DNA of 47,722 nucleotides, taken from assembly GCA_027450145.1 (NCBI GenBank), contig DAIDKH010000032.1, positions 1 to 47,722 of the forward strand. The letters run 5' to 3'. The stretch comes from Chthonomonadaceae bacterium. Lineage in GTDB: Bacteria; Armatimonadota; Chthonomonadetes; Chthonomonadales; Chthonomonadaceae. The notes under the pieces were generated by a model. The model worked only from the letters and a program-made list of their open reading frames with translations. It was not told the origin of the DNA and ran no database searches. The translations under genes were made by a program, and so were the position numbers. This document shows, in pieces, positions 17,482-26,076 of the stretch (position 1 is the stretch's first letter; each line of letters begins with the position of its first letter).

Positions 17482-18732
17482 CTACACAACCTGTAACAGT
17501 TTGTCTGTCTGCAGTGCCTGATCGAGGGCGTCAAGATTCGGCTGAATGAGAACCGGCGCCCCCAGGTGCCCCTGCACGGCTTCCTGTGTCTTTAACCCGT
17601 TACCGGTTATGGCAATGACTACCAAATCATCCGCTCCAAAGCGCCCCTGCTCTGCAAGCTTCTTCGTAACCATGACTGTCACACCGCCAGCGGTCTCGGT
17701 GAAGATGCCTTCAGTACTGCCTAAAAGCTTGATGCCCTCAATCACCTCGTCATCAGTAACGTCTGCTGCCCAACCGGCGGATTTTCGAACAGTATCCATA
17801 GCCACATATCCATCGGCAGGATTCCCAATGGCTATGGATTTTGCAATCGTGTTGGGCTTTTGGGGCCTAAACACCTCTGCGTTAGTTTGAATAGCAGTAG
17901 TTATGGGCGAACACCCCGTGGCCTGGGCTGCATACATGCGCGTAGGCACTCCATTCTCCAACAGGCCAAGGCGGTTCATTTCATTCAAGCCTTTGTAAAT
18001 TTTGCTGATTAGCGAACCGCCAGCACACGGAACAACGATATGATCCGGAGCACGCCAACCGAGCTGTTCGGCAATTTCATAACCAAATGTTTTTGAACCA
18101 TCCCCGTAGTAGGGTCGCAAAGTGATGTTTACAAAGGCCCAGCCGTATTTGCCACCAGCTTCCGCGCAGAGCCGGTTGACTTCGTCGTAATTACCTTTAA
18201 CGGCCAGCACGTTGGCACCATAGACAAGAGTACCTAATACTTTTCCCTGCTCAAGATCTGAAGGAATGAAGATGTACGCCTTAAAGCCACCTTCCGCCGC
18301 GTGGGCAGCCACCGAATTGGCCAGGTTTCCAGTGGAGGCACATGCAACAGTGTCGAATCCGAATTCGCGCGCCTTCGTAAGTGCTGTTGCGACGACACGG
18401 TCTTTAAATGACAATGTAGGATGATTGACCGCGTCATTTTTGATGTACAGATTGTTGAGCCCTAGCTTCTTTCCAAGGCGTTCTGCTTTAACAAGCGGAG
18501 TGAAGCCCACGTTGTGCCCTACACACGGCGGCCCCTCAACTGGCAGGAGATCGTGATACCTCCACATGGAGGGCGGCCCTGCCTGGATCGACTTTCTACT
18601 GACGCGAGGAGCGATTTCCTCCCAGTTCATGATCACTTCCAGCGGGCCGAAGCAGAGCTCGCACACATGTATAGGCGAAAGCGGATATTCTTCACCGCAT
18701 TCGCGACAGCGCATACCAAGGGTCTTAGGCAT
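17482..18732 (-). CDS. thrC: Threonine synthase family PLP enzyme
   Basis: The protein is 416 residues from ATG 18732, eight bases after GGGAG; the longer open frame upstream is riboswitch. An N-terminal zinc-ribbon (C9-x2-C12 and C24-x2-C27) precedes a fold-type II PLP domain. The PLP lysine is K110 in LSFKDR, and the phosphate loop is CASTGNLANS. Threonine synthase converts O-phosphohomoserine to threonine. In this family the vinylglycine-type intermediate could also accept sulfur, and the two downstream genes encode a sulfur carrier and a NIL protein. Plain threonine synthase remains the default name. The leader's T-box appears not to carry a threonine codon. Confidence 0.88.
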   Translation of the reverse strand: MPKTLGMRCRECGEEYPLSPIHVCELCFGPLEVIMNWEEIAPRVSRKSIQAGPPSMWRYHDLLPVEGPPCVGHNVGFTPLVKAERLGKKLGLNNLYIKNDAVNHPTLSFKDRVVATALTKAREFGFDTVACASTGNLANSVAAHAAEGGFKAYIFIPSDLEQGKVLGTLVYGANVLAVKGNYDEVNRLCAEAGGKYGWAFVNITLRPYYGDGSKTFGYEIAEQLGWRAPDHIVVPCAGGSLISKIYKGLNEMNRLGLLENGVPTRMYAAQATGCSPITTAIQTNAEVFRPQKPNTIAKSIAIGNPADGYVAMDTVRKSAGWAADVTDDEVIEGIKLLGSTEGIFTETAGGVTVMVTKKLAEQGRFGADDLVVIAITGNGLKTQEAVQGHLGAPVLIQPNLDALDQALQTDKLLQVV

Positions 18733-18778
18733 TATGAAATCTCCCGTGTATAGTAAACTGTGCGGATGCGCCATGCAA

Positions 18779-19111
18779 CAAAAAGGCCACTCGTAACCAT
18801 GCGCTACCGCGGGGTGCACAGGACGAGAGGCCAAAGCCTTCGTGGTTCCACCTGTTTTCACTGTTCCGTCACCAGAACAGCCTCGTCGGGTGCAGCCTGT
18901 CAATTCACAGACAACACCCCGACCCTGTAACGGGAGTCCCCCGGCAGCGCCTACTGGGCATTAACCTGTTCAGCGCTGCGGCTCAGAGGCCATTTCGACT
19001 GGATTGCATGTACCGGCTTTCACCAACCCGGCTCGCTGTGTCAGCAACGACCAGACTACTCCACCTCTTCGTCGCCAAAAACCTTCACCGGATTAACCGG
19101 GATTTATTCTT
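18779..19111 (-). promoter_or_regulatory. T-box riboswitch leader of the thrC-moaD-NIL operon
   Basis: On the minus strand, stem I has AGAGG (19064-19068) pairing with CCTCT, the AGTA loop-E element (19057-19060), and a distal AGCGAGCC...GGTTGGTG...AAGCCGG tip. The specifier strand GAAATGGCCTCTGAGC lies at 18981-18996. The T-box itself is GGTGGAACCACG at 18841-18852. A downstream stem, GGCCTCTCGT (18823-18832) with ACGAGTGGCC (18785-18794), has one mismatch and runs into TTTTT, a terminator. The specifier is best read as AUG (18993-18991): it is followed by a purine and ends at the base stem. UGG or GGC are possible in shifted registers. The T-box variable base is A, which predicts a tRNA discriminator U, unusual for tRNA-Met. 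Confidence 0.88.
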
Positions 19112-19117
19112 TTTGAA

Positions 19118-19123
19118 ATTATA
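19118..19123 (-). promoter_or_regulatory. Extended -10 promoter of the T-box operon
   Basis: TATAAT is preceded by TGG, giving an extended -10 (TGnTATAAT). The -35 region at 17 bases is CGCAAG, not consensus. Transcription would start near 19111 and include the whole T-box leader. Confidence 0.6.
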
Positions 19124-19139
19124 CCATAGGAACGTAAAC

Positions 19140-19499
19140 TCTTGCGAGGAAGTAGGTGCTAATTCATAGTGCACCTAATTGTGCGATTGGCCTGTGCGCC
19201 TGCGTAAAGCCAGTTCAAATGTCAACTGGCCCATGGGAAAGATGAACTTGTAAGCGAGATTGTAAATTGGCAGCGTAAGTGCTCGAGTCCGAAACGCTGC
19301 CTCAGCTGGTAGTTCTGCCCCGCAGGTTGCCTAGCTGGTTCGTGACCAAAAAGCGTAATGTAGCCACGGCGGTGCCGAATACGATGAACACTACATCGAC
19401 CTCAATGCGTAGCTGACCACTCAATCTATGCCGTTTAACTATGTCGTGATGACCGCCGAGAGCTTATTATTACTAGGTTGTTTTGCAAGGCAGGTCAGC
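19140..19499. other. Non-coding stretch, nothing recognised
   Basis: About 360 bases between the T-box promoter and the decayed gene hold no convincing open frame, RNA gene or long repeat. Stops occur often in all frames. It may be further decayed sequence continuous with the pseudogene beside it. Confidence 0.5.
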
Positions 19500-20420
19500 C
19501 TAACCCTTGGCTACGGGCGGCAGAGGTACCGTGTAATTCCAGGCAATCCCTACATCGTCCCTGCTAGTTATCACGTTGTGAATAATCCCACCGTCTAGTT
19601 CATTTCCTCTGAAATCAACACTGTGCTTCTGCACACCACAATCCTTTAGCACAGGGTTTACATTAATCGGAAGCCGCTAGCAAATGGTCACGTTAGGAAA
19701 GCGTGCGTGTGGCGTAGTGACGATGTTGGTCGTATGTAGAACATGTAACGGTAAAACTGTGGTGCATTTCACCGCACCGGTCATATCTGGGCAGGGAAAC
19801 TTAGTGGCGAAAGTGGGGGTCTTATTGGGAGTTGTCGATGAATCGACGCATATCCACTGTTCGCACTGCCGTTGTCGAAGTGGTAAAACCTACAGCTGCC
19901 ACAAAAACGGCTAGATACGCGCCGCGTCACCGACCTGCCAAATGGCCGAATGGAAATTCGGTATGCGGCGTTCCTCGTTCCTAGCAAGCTGCGCGGACTG
20001 CAAGGCGTTCAGCCCGCAGTTGGCAGGTCGACTCGTACCTAGCTGCACCAGAAATCGTAGCGCCTTACAGTGTTGGTTGTGCTTGCAGTAAATGAAGACC
20101 GACCGAAAGTAGGAAGTGGTTTGCGTCTGTTGAACTTGCCGGAGGGCAGTTATGGACACATTTGCGGCCCGGAGCGCGCCGGCAACTGCCTTTGGCACTG
20201 CCGGAGATTGGCACACAGCCCACATTACTACCGCAATCCATTATCCCACTAGAATCGGTGTTGCTATCCGCAGCAGCAAAGGACGAGACAAACATGTGTT
20301 AGCCGGCCGCAACATCATTTAGCTTGAGAGCGATGGATCCACAACTGCAATGGATAATTACAATCTGAACGTTCTATATGTGACCGGCGTGCAGATGTTC
20401 AGTCAAACGCTCTGCGATTG
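19500..20420 (-). pseudogene. Decayed gene, probably a right-handed beta-helix protein
   Basis: Protein-like segments survive in shifting minus-strand frames. From 19679 to 19500 an ATG-less frame reads INVNPVLKDCGVQKHSVDFR then GNELDGG and ends VPLPPVAKG-stop; the HSVDFRGN...GG pattern is the usual last rung of secreted beta-helix proteins. A single TAG (19677-19679) separates it from 70 more open codons in the same frame (to 19889). Around 20130-20230 another frame gives GSAKGSCRRAPGRKCVHN, like the repeated 'DPLF..GnyrLaPGSPcId' rung motif. Around 20300-20380 a third frame resembles another rung. It lies downstream of a LacI/pseudopilin/small-protein set. The assignment rests on motif resemblance only. 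Confidence 0.4.
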
Positions 20421-20482
20421 CGCGGCAACCCTACCCGTTGGTATTTACCTGACAGCCGCGGTTTCTTAGTCCACGCGGCAAA

Positions 20483-20522
20483 TATTTAATGGAACCGCCA
20501 GCATAGACAGTTCCATTAAATA
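20483..20522 (-). terminator. Hairpin after the small secreted protein gene
   Basis: TATTTAATGGAAC (20483-20495) and GTTCCATTAAATA (20510-20522) are perfect 13-base arms with a 14-base loop. It lies about 60 bases past the stop at 20586. The minus strand continues TTTGCC, a short U-rich tail. Confidence 0.65.
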
Positions 20523-20585
20523 CCAGACTAATAACCGCTGACCTCGACCCTTCGGTGTTCGACCGAGCGTTCCAAACAATTCTTA

Positions 20586-20831
20586 CTAGCTGCCCGGTTT
20601 TGCCTGCGATGACGGCGGCACAGAAGTTGAACCTGCCTGTTTGTACTTGGGGCCGTAATTGCCCTGTGGATTGTAACCCTTCGCACCAGGCGCCTTCCAG
20701 GGCGGAACGCCCGGAGCGCCGCCGCCTTGAGGCTGGTGTGGGCCAGAAAAGTACGCTACTCCTGCCACAACGATAAGGGCGAGTATGACAACAATAGATG
20801 TTGTGATTGCAGGATGAATCGATTTTTGCAC
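20586..20831 (-). CDS. Small membrane-anchored Pro/Gly-rich protein
   Basis: The 81-residue protein begins at GTG 20831, six bases after AGGAG. One hydrophobic helix (about 8-28) follows a short N-terminus with a Lys and a His. The rest is an exported, low-complexity tail rich in Pro, Gly, Gln and Lys (GGAPGVPPWKAPGAK). Small proteins of this layout are often encoded directly after pseudopilin genes in Armatimonadota-like genomes, from memory. It may anchor in the membrane or cell wall. Function unknown. Confidence 0.7.
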   Translation of the reverse strand: MQKSIHPAITTSIVVILALIVVAGVAYFSGPHQPQGGGAPGVPPWKAPGAKGYNPQGNYGPKYKQAGSTSVPPSSQAKPGS

Positions 20832-20861
20832 TGATTTCTCCTAGGGTTAACTGGAAGCATA

Positions 20862-20903
20862 GGAGGACAAGGCTTGAGCCAAAGAGGCCCGTACTTGTCC
20901 TCC
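20862..20903 (-). terminator. Hairpin between pseudopilin and small protein genes
   Basis: Perfect 10-base arms GGAGGACAAG (20862-20871) and CTTGTCCTCC (20894-20903) enclose a 22-base loop. No U-tract follows, so it may be a partial terminator or an mRNA-stabilising stem that sets pseudopilin above the next gene. Confidence 0.5.
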
Positions 20904-20914
20904 CTTCCATCAAC

Positions 20915-21682
20915 CTACTGATCCTTATCCCACATACCGGAGGGATACATTCCGTATTGCTTCAGTTTCACGTCAATGGGATCTGTGCCCTGAACCTGAA
21001 TTCCCTGTGGTGCTCTCGTGGCGTCAACCCTCATCCACTTGGCATGACCATCTGCGAACGCGTAATTGCCACCGCCGTTATGAAGTGTGCCACCGTTGGG
21101 AAGCTGATTCGGGTTAGTTAGATCGCCATACGTCCAGAAGATCTCTGTGGCCCAACCCTCACTCCATTGGTGGTACCAATTGGGGCGCTCTGCTAAGAAG
21201 ATAGTGCTAGCCGGATTGGTGATCGACGAATCTGGGGCAGCAGCGGGCGACATGCTGTAAGAAAGGCCGCCGGGACTCCAGTCACCGTCTACGGGCCAGT
21301 CGAAATTCTGGCTATAGGTTACAGGTGTCGCAGCAATCTTGTTGTTTGCACCATCTTGCCCGCGATTCCATGTATCGTCCGGACACTTCCAAACCTGCTT
21401 GTCCTTAATATATGGATTGATTTGCTGGTGCCATGGCATCCAGCTAGGCGCCCAACCCCACGTCCAGCTATGAACCTCATCATAGTCTTGTGTGTACATC
21501 AGCTCGCCCAGCATAATCTGGTTCTCGTTGCTGATACAGGTAATACCTCGGGCCTTTTCGCGGGCCTGCGCAAAGACAGGGAACAGAATCGCAGCAAGAA
21601 TAGCGATAATTGCGATTACTACCAACAGCTCAATTAGAGTGAAGCCATTGGTTTCTGAGCCATTACGGCTTGAAGCTCTCAT
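20915..21682 (-). CDS. Secreted pseudopilin with H-x9-DG-like tail
   Basis: The 255-residue protein starts at ATG 21682 behind AGGAG. It has a type IV prepilin leader cleaved before [19 protein letters not shown], followed by [14 protein letters not shown], which marks the large pseudopilin families of Armatimonadota and Planctomycetes. The body is Trp-rich ([17 protein letters not shown]). The C-terminal [16 protein letters not shown] matches the H-x9-DG ending of DUF1559-type proteins. It would be processed by a prepilin peptidase and assembled into a type II secretion-like pilus or surface fibre. LacI lies just upstream on the same strand, suggesting sugar-responsive expression. Confidence 0.88.
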   Translation of the reverse strand: MRASSRNGSETNGFTLIELLVVIAIIAILAAILFPVFAQAREKARGITCISNENQIMLGELMYTQDYDEVHSWTWGWAPSWMPWHQQINPYIKDKQVWKCPDDTWNRGQDGANNKIAATPVTYSQNFDWPVDGDWSPGGLSYSMSPAAAPDSSITNPASTIFLAERPNWYHQWSEGWATEIFWTYGDLTNPNQLPNGGTLHNGGGNYAFADGHAKWMRVDATRAPQGIQVQGTDPIDVKLKQYGMYPSGMWDKDQ

Positions 21683-21735
21683 TAGTATTCTCTCCTGAGA
21701 GTGCGTTCACCGCACTCGTATCGGTATCATGGGTC

Positions 21736-22779
21736 TCACACATTTAACGTGGTTCCCGGTGAGTATTCAACCGGAATCAGCCGGTGGCACACGCCCTGGT
21801 TGTTATTTCGAATCAACTCATCCAGAAGATCTACAGATGCGCTGGCGAGGTCATCAAGGTCTACCTTAACTGATGCCAGCCGGTGTCGGGTATCGAATGG
21901 CCAATGCACGCCATCGTAGCCCAGTACCGACAGCCTATCCGGCACGGAAATACCTGCACGTTCGCAGTATTCCAGCGCCTGATAACCTACGAGATCATGC
22001 CAGCAGAAAATAGCCGTTGGCGGCTGGCTTTGCGCAAGCATTCGATCGATCGCCGCACCGGTTGTCGCTCTATCGTGATCCCTAACAGGCACACACAAGC
22101 TATCCGGCACATCGACTCCGTCCTGAGCAAGAAGTTGACGAAGAAGGGTTGATCGCCCCTCAGCGTCTCTGCTCTCACCGCTAGCGTCGCAAAGAATGCC
22201 TATGCGTTTGTGTCCGGCCTCCACCAGCTTGCGCGCGGCTATGCCCATACCCAAATTCATGTCATCCTTCACCGTAGAGAGGTTGAGGCTGTTCCTTCTA
22301 CCATTCACCAGCACGATAGGCAGCCTGGATCCCTCTAGCAATGGGACGAGCGGGTCGTCGAGTAAGGGAGCAAACATCAACAGTCCATCGGCACGGCCAC
22401 CGTTGATCGCTCGATAGGTCTCTTCAGGACCTCGGTTGAAGTTGCAGTGCACGAGGATGTCGTATCCCCGTTTGCCAGCAGCATTCTCGATTGCAGTTGA
22501 GAGACGATCCATATAGAGGTCGTCGCTCTGTCTGTATCTAAAGCTGTTGAAAAAGGCGATTACGTTAGTAGATCCGCGCTGCATTGAACGCACCAGGAGA
22601 TTTGGGGAATAGTCCAACTCTCGTGCTGCTGCTTCTACACGCTGATGAACTTCCTCAGAAATTCGCCGTTCACGAGCCTTACCTGTAAGAACCAACGAAG
22701 CAGTACTGACCGACACACCGGCTTTTTGAGCCACTGCGCTTAACGTAGATCGGTTGGATGCGTTATTGTGTCGTCTCAT
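21736..22779 (-). CDS. LacI-family transcriptional repressor
   Basis: The 347-residue protein has the LacI helix-turn-helix at about 12-40 (LSAVAQKAGVSVSTASLVLTG), a hinge helix with SPNLLVRSM, and a periplasmic-binding-protein sugar domain (NVIAFFNSF, GLLMFAPL, IGILCDASG, AIFCWHDLVGYQAL, SVLGYDG). It should bind a sugar effector. It is first in a minus-strand group with the pseudopilin and small secreted protein genes. Two TTAACGTTGA-type sites flank its promoter start region, so autoregulation is likely. No Shine-Dalgarno is visible before the ATG. Confidence 0.94.
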   Translation of the reverse strand: MRRHNNASNRSTLSAVAQKAGVSVSTASLVLTGKARERRISEEVHQRVEAAARELDYSPNLLVRSMQRGSTNVIAFFNSFRYRQSDDLYMDRLSTAIENAAGKRGYDILVHCNFNRGPEETYRAINGGRADGLLMFAPLLDDPLVPLLEGSRLPIVLVNGRRNSLNLSTVKDDMNLGMGIAARKLVEAGHKRIGILCDASGESRDAEGRSTLLRQLLAQDGVDVPDSLCVPVRDHDRATTGAAIDRMLAQSQPPTAIFCWHDLVGYQALEYCERAGISVPDRLSVLGYDGVHWPFDTRHRLASVKVDLDDLASASVDLLDELIRNNNQGVCHRLIPVEYSPGTTLNV

Positions 22780-22784
22780 CGTGA

Positions 22785-22865
22785 TTAACGTTGATCAATT
22801 TGTTTGCACAAATACTTGAGCAACATTCGAATGATATCACAGTACTTCCGTTTTGTCAACGTTAA
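22785..22865 (-). promoter_or_regulatory. Promoter and paired operators of the LacI gene
   Basis: On the minus strand, TTGACA (22859-22854) and TATCAT (22836-22831) are 17 bases apart, a good promoter. Two copies of one 10-base element, in opposite orientation, lie at 22856-22865 (TCAACGTTAA) and 22785-22794 (TTAACGTTGA), 71 bases apart. Each has the near-palindromic AACGTT core expected for LacI proteins. One overlaps the -35 box, the other lies between the transcription start and the ATG. Confidence 0.65.
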
Positions 22866-23054
22866 ATTAGCGGTTTTCACGAGAACCACCAACAAATTGT
22901 GATTATCTCTTCTTCGAATTTTGCTTGAGCGCACAATGAAGTGCTTGCAGTTGCATATATTCAAGGAAATAGGTCGATTACTGTAGATACGCACTTAGTT
23001 TCTGCCTCAGTGCGTATAATATGGGGAGCAAAACCTACAGACTGCGAGAACATC

Positions 23055-25976
23055 ATGACTCTTTCTCACGGATTCCGGCTCGTTCGCACCGAAGAACTAC
23101 CGGAAATCAACACTGTCGGCCATTTTTATGTGCACGAAAAGACAGGGGCGGAGGTACTGTCCCTGGTAAACGATGACGAAAACAAGTGCTTCGGTATCTC
23201 ATTTCGAACCCCGGTCTCCAACTCTACAGGTGTCGCGCACATCCTTGAGCACTCGGTTCTATGTGGTTCACGCAAATACCCCCTGAAGGAACCATTTGTT
23301 GATCTACTTCGTGGCTCACTACAAACGTTTCTAAACGCTTTTACCTATCCGGATAGAACCTGCTACCCTGTCGCCAGCCAGAATCTGCAGGACTTTTATA
23401 ACCTTATGGATGTCTATCTGGACACAGTATTTTATCCACGGCTGCAGCGCGAGATATTCCAGCAAGAGGGGTGGCACATTGAAATCGATCCCCAGGGTGG
23501 AAAATTAGTCTACCGCGGCGTCGTTTTCAACGAGATGAAGGGGGCATATGCGTCCCCGGATGATAACCTCGATAATCTCGTTCGGGAGTCGTTATTCCCC
23601 GCGAATGGATACCGGCACGACTCTGGCGGTAACCCTGCCGTTATTCCAGATCTCACATATGAGGCGTTTGTCGAGTTCCACCGTACGCACTATCATCCCT
23701 CAAACAGCATGACGGTGGTTTACGGTGATGACCCCGAGGAGGCTCGCCTCGAACGCCTGAACGATTACTTTAAGGACTTCGACCGAATTGACAGGCCCCC
23801 GCTGGTAGCACTTCAGCCCGCGTTGCCGTCACCTGTTCGGGTTACGGGCGCTTACCCTGCGGGTCAGGAGACAGAATCGCTTGCACAGACGTCGGTCAAC
23901 TGGTTGCTGCCTCAATCTAGCGAAATTGACGCAAACTATAGTCTTAACTTGCTGGAAGAGGTTCTGCTTGGAACCCCGGTATCACCACTGCGTAAAGCGT
24001 TGCTTGATTCCGGGCTTGGTGAAGACCTCACCCCGTCCGGCCTCTCCACAGTGATGCGGCAGATGACATTCAGTGTTGGCATGAAGGGCGTGACGCCTGC
24101 CAATACCGAATCAGTCGAGCGCCTCATTATTGCCACCTTAGAGAAGATTGTGGATGAGGGTGTACCCGAGAGCGCCGTGGAAGCTGCGTTTAATACACTT
24201 GAATTTCAGATGCGCGAAAACAACACCGGTTCATTCCCGCGTGGTTTGGCGCTCATGGTTCGCTCGCTTACCACATGGACATACGATGGGGATCCGCTGG
24301 GGCCTGTTGCATTTCAAAAGCCGATGGACAGGCTGCGCGAGCAGGTTTTCGGTGTCGGTGATGTAAACAAGCATCTTAAGGCACTCATTCAAGAGCACCT
24401 GCTACAAAATCAACATCGAATTACAGCAACTATACTGCCAGATACAGGCCTTGATAAGGCATGGACGGAAGCCGAAGAAAAGCGCCTGGAACGCATAAAG
24501 GCTTCGTTAGGCGCAAATGAACTTTCAATAATTAGCGCAGAATTCGAACAGCTTCAGCGCATGCAGCACACGCCGGATTCTCCGGAAGCTCAGGCCAGTC
24601 TCCCTACATTGCACCTTTCGGACCTTCCACGTGAGGTCAAAGTAACACCCACAGCGCTCACCTCGCATGGTGATGTGCAGGTCCTTAGCCATGACCTGTT
24701 CTCTAACGGCATCCTATATGCACAGCTGGCGTTCAATCTTCGTGGCCTACCGGCTCGATTGGTACCATATCTACACCTTTTCAGTCGGTCACTCACCGAA
24801 TTGGGAACTATGACCCGCGATGCCACAGAATTTACCCGCTGGATAGGATGTAAAACAGGCGGTGTGGGTGCTTCAAGCATGGCAACTACTGTAAAAGACA
24901 GCCCCCTTCCCGCTGCCCGCCTAATCGTTACTGGCAAAGCTACTGCCGCGCATATTCCAGACCTTTTTGCGATAATTCGCGAAGCCATTCTGGAAGTCAA
25001 CCTGGACAATCGCCAGCGGTTCGAGCAGATGGTTCAGGAGGAGAAGGCACGGCTTGAGGCAGCACTCGCCCCAGCCGGTCGCAGTTTTATTGCGAGCAGA
25101 TTACAATCCAGTTACAACCAGGAAGGATGGTTTAGCGAGACCACCGGCGGCATAGAGTATTTAATGTTTGTTCGTAAACTTGCTTCCCGCATCTCTACAG
25201 AATGGCCTTCGATACTCAATGACCTTCAGTCCATGCTGGCGCTTCTCATTCGGCGCAACAATCTGGTTATCAACCTCACTGCTGACGGCAAAACACTGGA
25301 AGCCGCTCATGGTGAGCTACCCCGCCTGTTGCAGTCGCTAAACGACGCTCCGATCGTGGATGCGACCTGGCCAATGGCAATGGACTGGCAGAATGCTGGC
25401 TTTACCATACCTGGTCAGGTGAATCATGTGGGCCTCGCGGTGGACCTCGCGAAGGGCGGGATCTCTCCCACTGGCACGGCAATCGCCATACAGAAGCTAC
25501 TGGGTACCACCTGGTTATGGGAGCGAGTTCGACAGGAAGGTGGAGCCTACGGTGCCGGGGCCTCGATCAGCCGGTTAACGGGAATCATGGCATTCACCTC
25601 GTACCGAGATCCGAATCTAACTCGCACGCTAGATAACTTCCGAAACGCCGCGCGATACCTTGAGTCGCTGGAAATCAGCGATGAGGAGCTAGAGCGCACA
25701 GTTGTTGGAAGCATTGGTACGATGGATGCCTACCAATTACCGGACGGGCGCGGCTTTACGGCACTTGTTCACCACCTGGCCGGGATAACCGATGATTGGC
25801 GCCAACAGTCTAGAGAGGAACTACTGGCGACCACCCGAGATGACATTCGAGCATTTGGCGCAGCGCTACAATCTGTACTACCTAACGCGCGATTTGGAGC
25901 AGTGGCCAGTGAAGCTGCAATCAACGCTGCAAATGCAGAACAACCCGGACTACTTCAAACAGTCAGGGTGATGTAA
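23055..25976 (+). CDS. PreP-like M16C zinc metalloprotease
   Basis: The protein is 973 residues from ATG 23055, the usual size of presequence proteases. The inverted zinc site is H62-I-L-E65-H66 followed by SVLCGSRKYPLKEPF, with the distal Glu at E160 in FNEMKGAYASPDDN. Four homologous M16 half-domains form a closed chamber; the C-terminal half carries RQEGGAYGAGASI near residue 830 for substrate binding. No signal peptide is seen, so it is likely cytoplasmic and degrades peptides. A TATAAT box at 23015-23020 lies about 35 bases upstream, and a strong terminator follows. It is a single-gene unit. Confidence 0.93.
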   Translation: MTLSHGFRLVRTEELPEINTVGHFYVHEKTGAEVLSLVNDDENKCFGISFRTPVSNSTGVAHILEHSVLCGSRKYPLKEPFVDLLRGSLQTFLNAFTYPDRTCYPVASQNLQDFYNLMDVYLDTVFYPRLQREIFQQEGWHIEIDPQGGKLVYRGVVFNEMKGAYASPDDNLDNLVRESLFPANGYRHDSGGNPAVIPDLTYEAFVEFHRTHYHPSNSMTVVYGDDPEEARLERLNDYFKDFDRIDRPPLVALQPALPSPVRVTGAYPAGQETESLAQTSVNWLLPQSSEIDANYSLNLLEEVLLGTPVSPLRKALLDSGLGEDLTPSGLSTVMRQMTFSVGMKGVTPANTESVERLIIATLEKIVDEGVPESAVEAAFNTLEFQMRENNTGSFPRGLALMVRSLTTWTYDGDPLGPVAFQKPMDRLREQVFGVGDVNKHLKALIQEHLLQNQHRITATILPDTGLDKAWTEAEEKRLERIKASLGANELSIISAEFEQLQRMQHTPDSPEAQASLPTLHLSDLPREVKVTPTALTSHGDVQVLSHDLFSNGILYAQLAFNLRGLPARLVPYLHLFSRSLTELGTMTRDATEFTRWIGCKTGGVGASSMATTVKDSPLPAARLIVTGKATAAHIPDLFAIIREAILEVNLDNRQRFEQMVQEEKARLEAALAPAGRSFIASRLQSSYNQEGWFSETTGGIEYLMFVRKLASRISTEWPSILNDLQSMLALLIRRNNLVINLTADGKTLEAAHGELPRLLQSLNDAPIVDATWPMAMDWQNAGFTIPGQVNHVGLAVDLAKGGISPTGTAIAIQKLLGTTWLWERVRQEGGAYGAGASISRLTGIMAFTSYRDPNLTRTLDNFRNAARYLESLEISDEELERTVVGSIGTMDAYQLPDGRGFTALVHHLAGITDDWRQQSREELLATTRDDIRAFGAALQSVLPNARFGAVASEAAINAANAEQPGLLQTVRVM

Positions 25977-25988
25977 TCTGTTCAGGTT

Positions 25989-26026
25989 CCCCTCACCTAA
26001 AACGGCAATACGCCTTAGGTGAGGGG
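25989..26026 (+). terminator. Intrinsic terminator of the M16 protease gene
   Basis: CCCCTCACCTAA (25989-26000) and TTAGGTGAGGGG (26015-26026) form a perfect 12-bp GC-rich stem with a 14-base loop, followed by TTT. It starts 12 bases after the stop. Confidence 0.9.
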
Positions 26027-26076
26027 TTTCCAGACGCTCGCGCAAAGTCAATTTGCGTATTCGGATCCTCATTGGC

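Noticed and set aside
18733-18903. N-terminal extension of the thrC reading frame
   Set aside because: It translates the 3' part of the T-box leader and terminator; the ATG at 18732 has a proper ribosome site.
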